NCBI GenBank assembly: GCA_023213215.1
Contig: CP096136.1
Location: forward strand, 496,001 to 560,000
Direction of reading: 5' to 3'
DNA: 64,000 nucleotides
Source of the DNA: Flavobacterium sp. JAD_PAG50586_2
GTDB taxonomy: Bacteria; Bacteroidota; Bacteroidia; Flavobacteriales; Flavobacteriaceae
Positions 38,294-48,012 of the stretch are shown here, piece by piece (position 1 is the stretch's first letter; each line of letters opens with the position of its first letter). A model generated the notes under the pieces. The model did no database searches. It was given only the letters and a program-made list of their open reading frames with translations, and was not told the DNA's origin. Both the position numbers and the translations under genes were made by a program.

Positions 38294-39869
38294 TATTCCA
38301 AAAGATTATTTTCCTTTTCCTGATTCAATAATTCGATAAATTTCACGGGGGAAATACCTGTTATGCTTTTAAAAACTGTGGCAAAACTGCTGTGCGATGA
38401 AAAGCCGCAATTTTCAGCCAGATAGCTAATCTTATAATTAATGAAATTAGGATCTGTTTTCAATTTTTCAATAATATAATTCACCCTTAGTTTGTTGATG
38501 TAAGTATTAAAATTGACATGGTAATGGGTATTGATAATCTCTGAAAGATATTTGGTATTGGAATCCAATTGTCCCGCTAAAACCGCCAGTGAAATGTCTT
38601 TATTGATAAAACGCTTCGAACTTTCAAACCGCTTTAATTTATTCAAAATATGCTCTTCCGTCTCTTTTAATATTACGTTCTTTTTGGGTTCGCTCTTTTT
38701 GTCGGTGATACTGAAACTACCCATTAAATTGCTTCTGGTTATTTCAATGTAATTACTGATTTCAACCAGTCTCTTTTTGCGCAGGCGAATTTTTTGCCAA
38801 AAGAAAAGACAGGTTAGTATCACCATCAGGAAGATTCCTGAAACAATATAAATGACTTTAATGTATTTAGATTTATCCTCTGAATAACCATCATCATACT
38901 CCACTGAAATTAGGTTATAACTGGTATTAATAGCTTCCTGTTCCTGGCTTTCTGTCTCACTTTGCAGATCGAAAAACTTACCATTTGTAAGTTTATAATT
39001 GACTATATCGTTTGTAGCTAAATAAATATCGCTTTGCAGTTGATTGATTGCTGCCTCCAGAAAAAGATTCCCAAGCCTTTCTACGTAACTCATGGCTTCT
39101 TTCGTTAATGTTGTTGCCGTAACATACTCTTTTTAAGAAAGTAAACAGTAGCTAAGCCGTGTAATGCTGTGATTTTAGCATACAGATTGTCAACATTTTG
39201 TTGATTAAGTTTTTCTATTGCAGCCTCAAACTGTTTTTGGGCTTCGGGTAAATTTTTATCCTTTAAATACAATTCGCCTAAAGTGGTGGAATAACTTATA
39301 CTAATTTCCTTAAAATCCTTAGTTATTGCAGCAACATCAGATTGTAGTGTAATGAGTATATCTATTCCTTCCTGAGTCTTGTTTTCATTCATTAAAAACT
39401 TTGCTTTCTCAAGTGCGATTACGATTTCGAGATACGATTTTAGTTTGGCCTCAGAAACAGTAGTGTTTTCCAGCTTTTCCAATATTTTCTTAGACTGCAG
39501 GTCAAGCGTCAGATTCCGCAGCAATGTTATTTTAGAAACATCGATATTTATTTTCTGCTCTTCGTTTAAATATTTTTTATAGTTTTTCTCTTCATAAAGA
39601 AAGTTCAAAGCCGTGCTATAGTCGCCTTTTGCAATATATGCCTTAGATATTAAAAAATTTATTCTCGATTTGTCAGCGTCAGACGTGTTGGTTTTACTCA
39701 AAAGATATTGGGCTATCTTGAGCGCTTGATTTGGATTTGAATTGATCAAATTCTCAACATCATCTGATAAATAATTTTTATTTAAGGTTTGCGCGTTAAT
39801 TGTACTATGGAAGATTCCAAATAACAGGATAAAATGAAAATACCTGTAGATAGGATTAAGATATTTCAT
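38293..39869 (-). CDS. TPR sensor with AraC-type DNA-binding domain (frameshifted)
   Basis: Adding one base to the T5 run at 39130-39134 joins two frames into a 525-aa protein. The join reads VYFLKKEYVTATTLTKEAMS. Features in order: signal peptide (FHFILLFGIFHSTINAQ), periplasmic TPR repeats, one membrane helix (VIYIVSGIFLMVILTCLFFW), a linker, and a C-terminal AraC-type helix-turn-helix (KISYLAENCGFSSHSSF, ITGISPVKFIEL). It is thus a one-component membrane regulator. It overlaps the next TPR gene by one base. Its targets are not shown, though the downstream adhesin operon on the same strand is a candidate. Confidence 0.82.
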
Positions 39870-40141
39870 GTTTGTGTAATTAACGTAGGAGATTTACCAA
39901 CAAGGTTCAGCAAATATATAGAATAATAAGAAGACATCCATAATTTTTGAAAGTGTAAAAAAGCACAATACAAAAATCATTAATGGAAATTATATAACAA
40001 TTGTAAAAAATTCTATAACAAGCTTATTACTGTAAATTTACAAATTTGTTAAACATAATAATAACATTTGTTTTTTGTCAAGAGAAGAAAGTAATTCACC
40101 AAAATTATATTTTGGTCCTAACAAACAACATGACTGAGACT

Positions 40142-40174
40142 AAAAACGTCCCGATAATCTCGGGACGTTTTTTT
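40142..40174 (+). terminator. Orphan strong terminator in a divergent intergenic region
   Basis: AAAAACGTCCCGA pairs perfectly with TCGGGACGTTTTT around TAATC, followed by more T. It points in the plus direction between the divergent TPR-AraC and TetR genes, where no gene precedes it. Upstream is an AT-rich stretch (39870-40140) with a 16-codon ORF from 40130 that merely runs through the stem. It may end a small RNA or shield tetR from readthrough. Confidence 0.75.
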
Positions 40175-40255
40175 ATTTAATGAAAAATCTTAAAATTTTA
40201 AAGCTACGAAAACACTGATTTAAAGGGTTTTAAAAAAATAAAAAAATAATGTTAA

Positions 40256-40277
40256 TTCTGGAACGACTGTTCCAAAA
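40256..40277. promoter_or_regulatory. Operator O1 for the TetR-family regulator
   Basis: A 22-bp site with core TGGAAC-GACT-GTTCCA (40259-40274) lies just upstream of the -7 box of the tetR gene. It matches three sites upstream of the efflux operon in the pattern TTCTGRAACG-N2-T-N-YTTCMRAA (with small variations here). Its place between -33 and -7 implies autorepression. Confidence 0.75.
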
Positions 40278-40283
40278 AGTTTT

Positions 40284-40291
40284 TACATTTG
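40284..40291 (+). promoter_or_regulatory. Promoter -7 element of the tetR gene
   Basis: TACATTTG matches TAnnTTTG, 20 bp before the chosen ATG at 40312 and 6 bp after operator O1. Confidence 0.6.
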
Positions 40292-40311
40292 CCAAGTCAA
40301 ATAAAATCTTT

Positions 40312-40890
40312 ATGGCACGTTGTGTAGAATTTAATGAAGTCGAAAAAATTGAAAAAGCAATGAATGTCTTTTGGGAAAAAGGATATACTGCTACTTCAAT
40401 GCAGGATTTGGTGGATGCTATGCAAATCAACAGAAGCAGTTTGTATAATACTATTGGTGACAAACACCAGTTATTCATGAAATGCATCAGCAATTATTTT
40501 GATACAGCAATGTGTGAAATAAGGGAAAAAGTGGCCAAAGAAACTTCCGCTAAGCAAGCCCTAATTAATGTAATTACTGATAAAGCTTCCTGGATTGTAG
40601 ATTGTGACAAAGGATGTTTAGGCATTAAGACAATATTTGAAATCGCCCCCGATGACAATGAAGTTCGTAACCTAATGAACAAAAACAACAACATTTTCCT
40701 TGATTTTTTGGCTGAAACAGTTCAGAAAGCAATGGATGATGGCGAAATGGATAACTCAGAAGATGCAGCGTTAATGGCCGAATACATTATGACATCATTT
40801 ACCGGATGGAAACAATCTTATATTCTTCACAGAGATCCAATCAAAATCAAAAAAATGTCAGAGTTCCTGATTAAAAACATATTTAAATAA
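40312..40890 (+). CDS. TetR/AcrR family transcriptional repressor of the efflux operon
   Basis: I start at 40312 (MARCVEFNEVEKIEKAMNVF); the frame stays open upstream, but that extension would cover the promoter and operator O1. The 192-aa protein has an N-terminal helix-turn-helix, with recognition helix region TATSMQDLVDAMQINRSSLY followed by NTIGDKHQLF. A helical ligand-binding C-terminal domain follows (TGWKQSYILHRDPIKIKKMS). Four copies of one palindrome flank it, one at its own promoter and three before the RND operon. It is therefore inferred to repress itself and the pump until a ligand binds. Confidence 0.9.
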   Translation: MARCVEFNEVEKIEKAMNVFWEKGYTATSMQDLVDAMQINRSSLYNTIGDKHQLFMKCISNYFDTAMCEIREKVAKETSAKQALINVITDKASWIVDCDKGCLGIKTIFEIAPDDNEVRNLMNKNNNIFLDFLAETVQKAMDDGEMDNSEDAALMAEYIMTSFTGWKQSYILHRDPIKIKKMSEFLIKNIFK

Positions 40891-40909
40891 TAGTTTTTTT
40901 TTACCTGGA

Positions 40910-40931
40910 TTCTGGAACGTTTATTTCAGAA
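40910..40931. promoter_or_regulatory. Operator O2 upstream of the efflux operon
   Basis: The 22-bp site has arms TTCTGGAACG and TTTCAGAA and begins 17 bp after the tetR stop. It agrees with O1, O3 and O4. Confidence 0.75.
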
Positions 40932-40975
40932 ATAATTAATTAATACGCATGCCAATTTTTATATAACAGCCCTGA

Positions 40976-40997
40976 TTCTGAAACGATTATTCCAGAA
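40976..40997. promoter_or_regulatory. Operator O3 upstream of the efflux operon
   Basis: The arms are TTCTGAAACG and ATTCCAGAA, and the dyad extends to GATTCTG / CAGAATC. It lies 66 bp after O2. Confidence 0.75.
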
Positions 40998-41043
40998 TCA
41001 GAGTTTTAATCTAAACGCAAATTCTTATGAAAAACACCATCAA

Positions 41044-41065
41044 TTCTGAAACGATTACTTCAAAA
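41044..41065. promoter_or_regulatory. Operator O4 upstream of the efflux operon
   Basis: The arms are TTCTGAAACG and ACTTCAAAA. It lies 68 bp after O3 and 39 bp before the adaptor-gene ATG. Confidence 0.7.
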
Positions 41066-41104
41066 ACAATCACTAAAACAATACCTAACTTAAAACAATT
41101 CTCT

Positions 41105-42235
41105 ATGAAAAAAATTACCTTATTAAGCTTAATTGCTATATTTCTAATCAGCTGTTCAGGAAAAGACGCCGGTGCACCTGCACAACAAGCTCCTACCCTG
41201 CCCGTTTTAGAAGTTGCCGACGAAACTGCCACAACTGAAACTGAGTTTCCGGTAGCAATACAAGGAAAAACAGATGTGGAAATAAGAGCACAGGTTAGCG
41301 GTACTTTGGACAAAATATTTGTTGATGAAGGTGCTTATGTTTCTCAGGGACAGCCTTTGTTCAAAATCAATGACAATCCTTATCGTCAGCAGTATAACAA
41401 TGCCAAAGCAAGCCTAAACGCTGCCGAAGCTTCTGTGATAAATGCTCAGATTGAAGTAGATAAACTGACGCCATTGGTACAAAACAAAGTAGTTTCTGAT
41501 TATCAGCTGAAAACGGCTAAAGCCAATTTGAGTATCGCAAGAGCGAATGTTGCCCAAACCAGGGCTGTTCTTGGAAACGCCGAAATCAATTTGGGTTACA
41601 CCTTAATCAAAGCTCCCGTTAGTGGTTACATCGGAAGATTACCAAGAAAACAAGGAAGCCTTATCAGTCCGGCCGACCCTGAAGCTTTAACCAAATTATC
41701 TGATATTAAAGAAGTTTATGCTTATTTCTCTTTAGGTGAAAACGACTTTATCAATTTCAAGAATCAGTATAAAGGAAATACTATCGGTGACAAATTGAAA
41801 AATCTGCCTCCGGTTTCCCTGGTACTCTCAGATAATACAATTTACAACCAGGGCGGAAAAGTGGATATGGTTGACGGGCAGTTTGACAAAACTACGGGAG
41901 CGATCACTTTAAGGGCAAAATTCCCAAATGCAGGAGGATTGCTTCGTTCCGGAAATACAGGAAAGGTAAAGATCAGTATTCAGCATCCAAACGCAATAGT
42001 AATTCCACAGGAAGCTACCATTGAAATTCAGGATAAGGTATATGTAGTTCTTTTGGACAGTAAAAATGCCATAACCCGCCAGCCTGTAACTGTTTCCGGA
42101 AAAAGCGGAACCGATTACCTGATAAGAGAAGGAATCAAAGCCGGAGACCGAATTGTCTTAAAAGGTTTTGAAAACCTGCCTGATGGCGCCACAATTATTC
42201 CTGAAAAAACTAAAAAAGCAGTCGCTAAGATTTAA
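41105..42235 (+). CDS. RND efflux periplasmic adaptor (membrane fusion lipoprotein)
   Basis: I start at 41105 because MKKITLLSLIAIFLISCSGK is a lipoprotein signal with Cys17; the longer frame from 41027 would translate across operator O4. The 376-aa adaptor has the biotinyl-lipoyl-like halves (VEIRAQVSGTLDKIFVDEGA and KAPVSGYIGRLPRKQGSLIS) around a helical hairpin (about 90-160). A beta-barrel and membrane-proximal region follow, ending VILKGFENLPDGA-like (IVLKGFENLPDGATI). It bridges the inner-membrane pump and the outer-membrane channel coded next. Confidence 0.92.
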   Translation: MKKITLLSLIAIFLISCSGKDAGAPAQQAPTLPVLEVADETATTETEFPVAIQGKTDVEIRAQVSGTLDKIFVDEGAYVSQGQPLFKINDNPYRQQYNNAKASLNAAEASVINAQIEVDKLTPLVQNKVVSDYQLKTAKANLSIARANVAQTRAVLGNAEINLGYTLIKAPVSGYIGRLPRKQGSLISPADPEALTKLSDIKEVYAYFSLGENDFINFKNQYKGNTIGDKLKNLPPVSLVLSDNTIYNQGGKVDMVDGQFDKTTGAITLRAKFPNAGGLLRSGNTGKVKISIQHPNAIVIPQEATIEIQDKVYVVLLDSKNAITRQPVTVSGKSGTDYLIREGIKAGDRIVLKGFENLPDGATIIPEKTKKAVAKI

Positions 42236-42258
42236 TTTAAAAACCTAAGACAATCAAT

Positions 42259-45200
42259 ATGTTACAAAAATTTATTGACAGACCAGTGCTGTCGACGGTC
42301 ATCGCTATACTTATAGTGATCCTGGGAGTTATTGGCCTGCAGACCCTTCCCTTACAACAATTTCCTGATATTGCGCCACCTGCCGTACAAGTAGTTGCGT
42401 TATATCCGGGTGCGAATGCAGAAACAGTCCTGCGTTCTGTGGCACCTTCGTTAGAAGAAGCTATTAACGGTGTGGAAAACATGAGTTATATGAGTTCTAC
42501 TGCCAGTAATGACGGTTCACTTGTTATAACTGTAAACTTTAAATTGGGTACCGATCCCGACCGTGCTGCGGTAAATGTGCAGAACAGGGTTTCACAAGCC
42601 ACAAGCCAACTGCCTCAGGAAGTGGTTCAGGCCGGAATACAGACTACCAAAAAACAAAACAGCCTTTTAATGGTTGTGGATTTGTATACCGAAAACGAAA
42701 AACAATACGATCAGACCTTTTTGAATAATTATGCGCAGATAAACATTATACCCGATATTAAAAGGATTCCCGGCGTAGGACAGGCTGTTATTTTTGGAGG
42801 GAATAAGGATTATTCCATGCGGGTTTGGCTGAACCCATCCAAAATGGCAAATTACAAGCTGAGTGCTCAAGAGGTTTTGGGAGCGATCCAGGATAAAAAC
42901 CTTGAAGCTGCACCGGGAAGATTTGGTGAAAGCAGCAAGCAGGCTTTTGAATATGTAATCAAATACAAAGGAAAATTAAACCAGCCTTTGGAATATGAAA
43001 ACATTGTAATCCATTCCAATGCAGATGGTTCAGTACTTCGTTTAAAAGATGTGGCCCGAGTTGAATTTGGTTCGTATACCTACGGAAGCAGCACCCGCAT
43101 TGATGGAAAATCAGGATTGAATATTGGTATTTTCCAGTTACCGGGTTCGAATTCGAGCGATGTTCAGATTGCCATCAAGGAAATGATGGAAAAAGCATCC
43201 AAAGATTTCCCCAAAGATGTAAAACACCTGATCCTTTATAATACCAAAGATTCACTGGACTTGTCTATTGAGCAGGTAGAACCATACTTTGATAGAAGCC
43301 TTCATATTGGTGTTTATTGTAGTTTTCTTATTCCTTCAGGATTTTAGAGCTACTTTAATTCCGGCCATCGCGGTTCCGGTTTCTATTTTGGGAACATTCT
43401 TCTTTATGCAGGTGTTTGGTTTCTCTATTAACTTACTAACCCTTTTTGCCCTAGTGTTAGCCATCGGAATTGTCGTCGATGATGCCATAGTCGTCGTCGA
43501 GGCGGTCCATGAAAAAATGCACAGTAAAAGGTTGTCTGCCAAAGCGGCTACAACGTCGGCAATGAGCGAAATTACCGGTGCGATTATATCGATAACCTTA
43601 GTAATGTCGGCGGTATTCCTTCCTGTAGGATTTATGGAAGGCTCGACAGGTGTTTTCTACCGTCAGTTTGCCTTTACACTGGCCATTGCGATTGTGATCT
43701 CTGCAGTAAATGCATTGACGTTAAGTCCGGCTTTAGCTGCATTATTCCTGAAAGATGTGCCTCATGACGATCACCATCACGGAGAAGAAGTGAAACCTAA
43801 AAACTTCAAGGAAAAATTCTTTGTTGGTTTCAATACCGGCTTTACCAAATTAACCAATAAATACATCAACAGCTTACGCTTTTTAATCAAAAACAGATGG
43901 TTGAGCTTTGGTGGACTGGCTGTAATTATTGTGGCAACAGTCTATATGGTAAAAACGACCCCTACAGGATTTATCCCGTCAGAAGACCAGGGCTTTATTG
44001 CCATTTCGTTGTCGATGCCGGCCGGAGCCTCTTTGGAAAGAACCAAAAACGTAATGAAGGAAGTAGAAGGAACACTAGGAAACCTGCCTTCCAAAAAGGT
44101 ACTGAATGTAATTTCAGGATTTAACATGCTGACTTCCTCTACCAGTGCTTCTGCCGGAGTTGCCTTTATCTTGCTAAAGCCTGCAAAAGAACGTGGCGAA
44201 CATGAGGATATCAATGACATTATGAACGATGTGCGTGGTAGGCTGGCAGGTATAAAAGGTGCGAATTTCTTTGTTTTCACTTTCCCAACGGTACCCGGTT
44301 TCAGTAATGTGGATGCATTAGATATTGTGTTGAAAGACAAAACAGGCGGCAGCATCAGTAAATTCAGCGGGCAGAGTACTGCGTTTATCGGCGAGTTGAT
44401 GAAACGTCCGGAAATTGCGTTTGCCTTTACCAGTTTCAAAGCAGATTATCCACAACTGGAAATGGAAGTGGACGATGTAAAAGCCGAGCAGTTGGGCGTG
44501 AATGTCCGGGACATACTCCAAACTATGCAGACCTATTACGGAAGTGCGCAGGCGTCTGACTTTAACCGATTTGGAAAATACTACCGTGTAATGGTCCAGG
44601 CTGATGTAGCTTCACGGACAGGTGTAGAATCCATGAACAGTATTTTTGTCAAAAACAGACAGGGTGAAATGGTACCGGTATCTGCATTGGTAAAGATGAA
44701 ATCAGTCAATGGTTCGGAAACCGCTTCGAGATACAATCTGTTCAACTCGATTGGAATTAATGCGATAGCTAAACCAGGTTTCAGTTCAGGAGCAGCCATC
44801 AAGGCCGTTCAGGAAGTGGCCGAAACCAAATTGCCAAAAGGCTACACCATCGAATTCTCAGGCTTGACCAATGAAGAAATCACTTCTTCAGGGCAATCTG
44901 CGCTAATCTTCGGATTAAGTTTGCTGTTTGTGTTTTTCTTACTTGCAGCCCAATATGAAAGTTATATACTTCCTATGGCAGTATTGTTATCGATACCCAC
45001 CGGAATCTTCGGAGTCTTTGCAGCCATCGGTTTAACCGGAATTGAAAACAATATTTATGTACAGGTTGCACTGATAATGCTTATCGGATTATTGGCCAAG
45101 AATGCTATCCTTATTGTGGAATATGCCGTGCAGAGAAGAAATGCCGGGAAATCGCTATTGGCATCATCGTTAGAAGCGGCGAAACTTCGTTTGCGACCAA

Positions 45201-45433
45201 TTATCATGACATCATTTGCATTCGTAGTTGGATTAACTCCGATGATGCGTGCAACGGGGCCATCAGCATTAGGTAACCACTCTATCAGTATTGGTGCTGC
45301 GGGCGGAATGGTATCTGGAGTATTGCTTGGAATCTTTATTATCCCGGTGTTGTTTATTGCCTTCCAGTATTTACACGAATTGGTTTCGGGTAAGCCTTTG
45401 GCCGTAATCAACAACGAAAACAAATCAAACTAA
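42259..45433 (+). CDS. RND multidrug efflux pump, AcrB/MexB family (frameshifted)
   Basis: Two frames make one 1057-aa HAE1-type pump if one C is removed from the CC at 43282-43283. The join then reads SIEQVEHTLIEAFILVFIVV, the conserved start of the second helix group. Seen are the N-terminal helix (STVIAILIVILGVIGLQTLP), porter domain (YPGANAETV), the transmembrane Asp pair in LAIGIVVDDAIVVVEAVHE, and the C-terminal bundle (LLAKNAILIVEYA). As given, the break falls after about 340 residues and would abolish transport. It starts 23 bp after the adaptor gene and ends 2 bp before the outer-membrane gene. Confidence 0.9.
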
Positions 45434-45435
45434 TC

Positions 45436-46836
45436 ATGAAAAAACTAATATTTATAGCCGCTGCTTTGCTGACATCGACATTCAGCACAATGGCACAGAA
45501 AAATGAGGCATCGGAACCTGTTCCCAATAATTACAGAAATACAACAACGACGGATACAACTTCTATCGCCGATATTAAATGGAAACAGTTCTTTACCCAA
45601 ACCGATTTGGTTAAGCTAATCGATGATGCTTTGGCAAAGAACAATGACCTTCAGATTGCCGACAAGAATATCAGTATTGCAAACCTGCAGTTTAAACAGT
45701 CCAAATGGAATTCGGTTCCACAAGTGAACGCTTTTGCAACTGCAACGAGTACAAGACTTTCAGATAATAGCCTTAACGGATTAAGTACGAGCCAGTTTTT
45801 GGGACAACACCATGTCGATGATTATTCGGCAGGACTGAATCTGTCATGGGAAGCAGATATCTGGGGTAAATTCAGGAACCAGAAGAAACGCGCACAGGCT
45901 TTATTCCTGCAATCAAAAGAAGCTAAAAAGGCGACTCAGACTGCGGTTGTTGCCAATGTTTCAAAAGGTTTTTATGATTTACTAATGTTGGATGCACAGT
46001 TGGATATCGCAAAGAAAACATTGGTACTTAACGACAGCATTGTATTTGTTGTAAACCTTCAGTATGAATCTGGGCAGGTGACTTTATTAGCTAAGCAACA
46101 AACGGAAGCACAACGATTGATTGCTGCTAAACTGGTTCCGCAATTGGAACAGAATATCCAGCTTCAGGAAAATGCGATTAGCGTTTTGACAGGGACATTC
46201 CCGGAAGCGAAGGAAAGAAACAGCAACCTGAATTCGATCACTGTAAGCGAGAATACTTCAGCTGGAATTCCGGCGCAATTATTAAGCAAAAGACCTGATG
46301 TTAAGAGTGCGGAACTTGCTTTGCGTGCTGCGAATTCGAAAGTTGGGATTACGAAAGCTTATTTCTATCCGTCATTGAATATTACAGCTTCCGGTGGTGT
46401 GAATGCATTCGAAGCCAGTAATTGGTTTACGATTCCGGCATCCTTATTTGGTTCGGTTGTCGGCGGATTGACAGCACCGCTTTTGAACAGCAAAAAGATA
46501 AGGACGCAATATGAAATTGCAAAACTAGAACGCGATCAGGCCGCCATTCAATTCAGGCAGACTGTTTTGGTTGCTGTTAGCGAAGTAACTAATGCTTTGG
46601 TCAAAATTGACAAACTAAAAGAGCAATACACATTAGGAAATGAACGTGTAGTGATGCTTCAGAAAGCTGTAAGTAATGCCAATCTTTTATTTAAGAATGG
46701 TATGGCCAATTACATCGAAGTGATCGTAGCTCAAGGCAACCTGCTTCAGGCTGAATTGGAATTGGCTTCACTTAAAAAGGACAGATTATCTGCCAATGTA
46801 GAATTGTACCGCGCTTTGGGTGGCGGTTGGGAATAA
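45436..46836 (+). CDS. Outer-membrane efflux channel, TolC/NodT family
   Basis: The 466-aa protein has a signal peptide (MKKLIFIAAALLTSTFSTMA) and the two OEP repeats of TolC-type channels, about 70-240 and 275-455. Marks are NLSWEADIWGKFRNQKKRAQ, LLSKRPDVKSAELALRAANS and YFYPSLNITASGG. It lacks the lipobox seen in many NodT proteins. It completes the tripartite pump with the two genes before it, 2 bp after the RND stop. Confidence 0.92.
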   Translation: MKKLIFIAAALLTSTFSTMAQKNEASEPVPNNYRNTTTTDTTSIADIKWKQFFTQTDLVKLIDDALAKNNDLQIADKNISIANLQFKQSKWNSVPQVNAFATATSTRLSDNSLNGLSTSQFLGQHHVDDYSAGLNLSWEADIWGKFRNQKKRAQALFLQSKEAKKATQTAVVANVSKGFYDLLMLDAQLDIAKKTLVLNDSIVFVVNLQYESGQVTLLAKQQTEAQRLIAAKLVPQLEQNIQLQENAISVLTGTFPEAKERNSNLNSITVSENTSAGIPAQLLSKRPDVKSAELALRAANSKVGITKAYFYPSLNITASGGVNAFEASNWFTIPASLFGSVVGGLTAPLLNSKKIRTQYEIAKLERDQAAIQFRQTVLVAVSEVTNALVKIDKLKEQYTLGNERVVMLQKAVSNANLLFKNGMANYIEVIVAQGNLLQAELELASLKKDRLSANVELYRALGGGWE

Positions 46837-46887
46837 ATTAGATACTGGACTTCTGAAATAAATTCAGAATAAATAAATTCAGCATAA

Positions 46888-47259
46888 ATGAAAAAGTATA
46901 TTACACTGCTATTATTGTTGTTTGGCTTGGTACTGCAGGCACAGACGCGTGACAAATTTGTTGGGAATTGGGTTGCCAATGATGGCAGTGTAATTATAAT
47001 ATATATTCAGGATGCTTCTTATTATGCGAAAGCTGACGGGAAATATGTCTTAATCCAAATGGAGAAAAAATCGGATACGCAATTGTATGGCGGAACGTTT
47101 TATGATGAAAAACTAAAAACAGAATACGAAGCCAAACTAAAGCTTACCGACGATAATTCGATAAAGCTGAAAGTCATGAATGGTTTTTCAGGTAAAACAA
47201 TTATCTGGCACCGATTGTCATCATTGGAGCGAAGGACAAACGAAATTACTGCTAAATGA
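46888..47259 (+). CDS. Small exported protein, DUF2147-like
   Basis: The 123-aa protein has a signal peptide (MKKYITLLLLLFGLVLQAQ) and a small beta-rich domain (FVGNWVANDGSVIIIYI ... GFSGKTIIWHRL). The GxW start and TxxW close resemble DUF2147 or lipocalin-like proteins, though I am not certain. It lies 51 bp after the channel gene. A TTCTGAA-ATAAA-TTCAGAA dyad sits between them, so it could be a distal member of the operon or a separate unit. Confidence 0.7.
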   Translation: MKKYITLLLLLFGLVLQAQTRDKFVGNWVANDGSVIIIYIQDASYYAKADGKYVLIQMEKKSDTQLYGGTFYDEKLKTEYEAKLKLTDDNSIKLKVMNGFSGKTIIWHRLSSLERRTNEITAK

Positions 47260-47315
47260 ATAACAGGATTACAAAACGAAAATTAAATTATCAAAACCAT
47301 TAATCAACAACAACC

Positions 47316-47537
47316 ATGATCAACGTACTAAAATTGAAAACGAATTTCCTGACTGGTTTAGTAAAACCGGTTATAGAAACTGTTTCTGAGGAATCAGAGA
47401 CTAATACAAAAAACACGAAGCTTAGCAAGATTAATTCACTTGCTTACCTTTCGTATAAGAACAGAAAACTAAAAGGTTTAGTTAGCAGCGACGCAGAGTG
47501 CCCTACCATTTACTTTGGTGATGAATGGGCGCTTTGA
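47316..47537 (+). CDS. Small hypothetical protein
   Basis: This 73-aa protein starts MINVLKLKTNFLTGLVKPVI and ends CPTIYFGDEWAL. It has no signal peptide or membrane helix. It is followed 24 bp on by a perfect terminator, which supports a real transcript ending here. I do not recognise a family. Confidence 0.55.
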   Translation: MINVLKLKTNFLTGLVKPVIETVSEESETNTKNTKLSKINSLAYLSYKNRKLKGLVSSDAECPTIYFGDEWAL

Positions 47538-47561
47538 TTGTGATTAGGTTTCTTTGGTTGG

Positions 47562-47591
47562 ACAGCAGGCGATTTGCCTGCTGTTTTTTTT
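47562..47591 (+). terminator. Terminator after the small hypothetical gene
   Basis: ACAGCAGGC pairs with GCCTGCTGT around GATTT, followed by seven or more T. Confidence 0.9.
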
Positions 47592-47670
47592 ATAGCTTTT
47601 TGCAGGAGCTGTTGAAATTAGCAGCCCAAATTGGCATTCCGGTCACGCCTGGCACGGAATTCCAGAACTT

Positions 47671-47764
47671 TTTGCAGGAGCTCTAAGTCTCTTTGCAGGA
47701 GCTGTAAGTCTTTTTGCAGTAGCTCTAAGTCTCCCGGCAGTAGGTGTAAGTCTACTTGCAGGAG
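47671..47764. repeat. Tandem array of 21-bp units
   Basis: Units start at 47671, 47692, 47713 and 47734, with a partial fifth at 47755 and a degenerate copy near 47599. The consensus is TTTGCAGKAGCTSTAAGTCT plus one base. Position 13 alternates C, G, C, G between units. Being a multiple of three it is open in several frames, and one minus frame would give a leucine-rich heptad. The codon pattern is simply the repeat, and I do not call a gene. Confidence 0.85.
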
Positions 47765-47773
47765 AATTCCAAT

Positions 47774-48000
47774 TTTCCACCCCGCCCTTTGGGCACCCCT
47801 CAAGAGGGGAAATCTTTCTTTACAACTTCTGTATTCTGTTTTGTCTACCGCTCCTTTGGCCGTCAAAGAGGATTGATATTAAGAATTTGAGATTAAGAGG
47901 AGAATGTCCAGTGGACATTCGGTTTTTATTAGACGTCTGGTATTTCCACCCCGCCCTTTGGGCACCCTCAAGAGGGGAAATCTTTCTTTACAACTTCTGT
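47774..48000. repeat. Direct repeat pair of a REP-like element
   Basis: Two copies of about 58 bp, 47774-47832 and 47943-48000, share TTTCCACCCCGCCCTTTGGG, CACCC(C)TCAAGAGGGG and AAATCTTTCTTTACAACTTC. Each contains two small palindromes, GCCCTTTGGGC and CCCTCAAGAGGG. The second copy has one C fewer. They lie just downstream of cphA (minus strand) and may end its transcript. Confidence 0.85.
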
Positions 48001-48012
48001 TTTTTTTTTGAG

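Noticed and set aside
40130..40180. 16-codon ORF through the orphan terminator (MTETKNVPIISGRFFI)
   Set aside because: Its codons are the terminator stem itself, so coding is unlikely.
41027..41104. Upstream ATG for the efflux adaptor
   Set aside because: It would translate operator O4 and bury the lipoprotein signal that starts at 41105. It may be a relic of the tandem promoter duplication.
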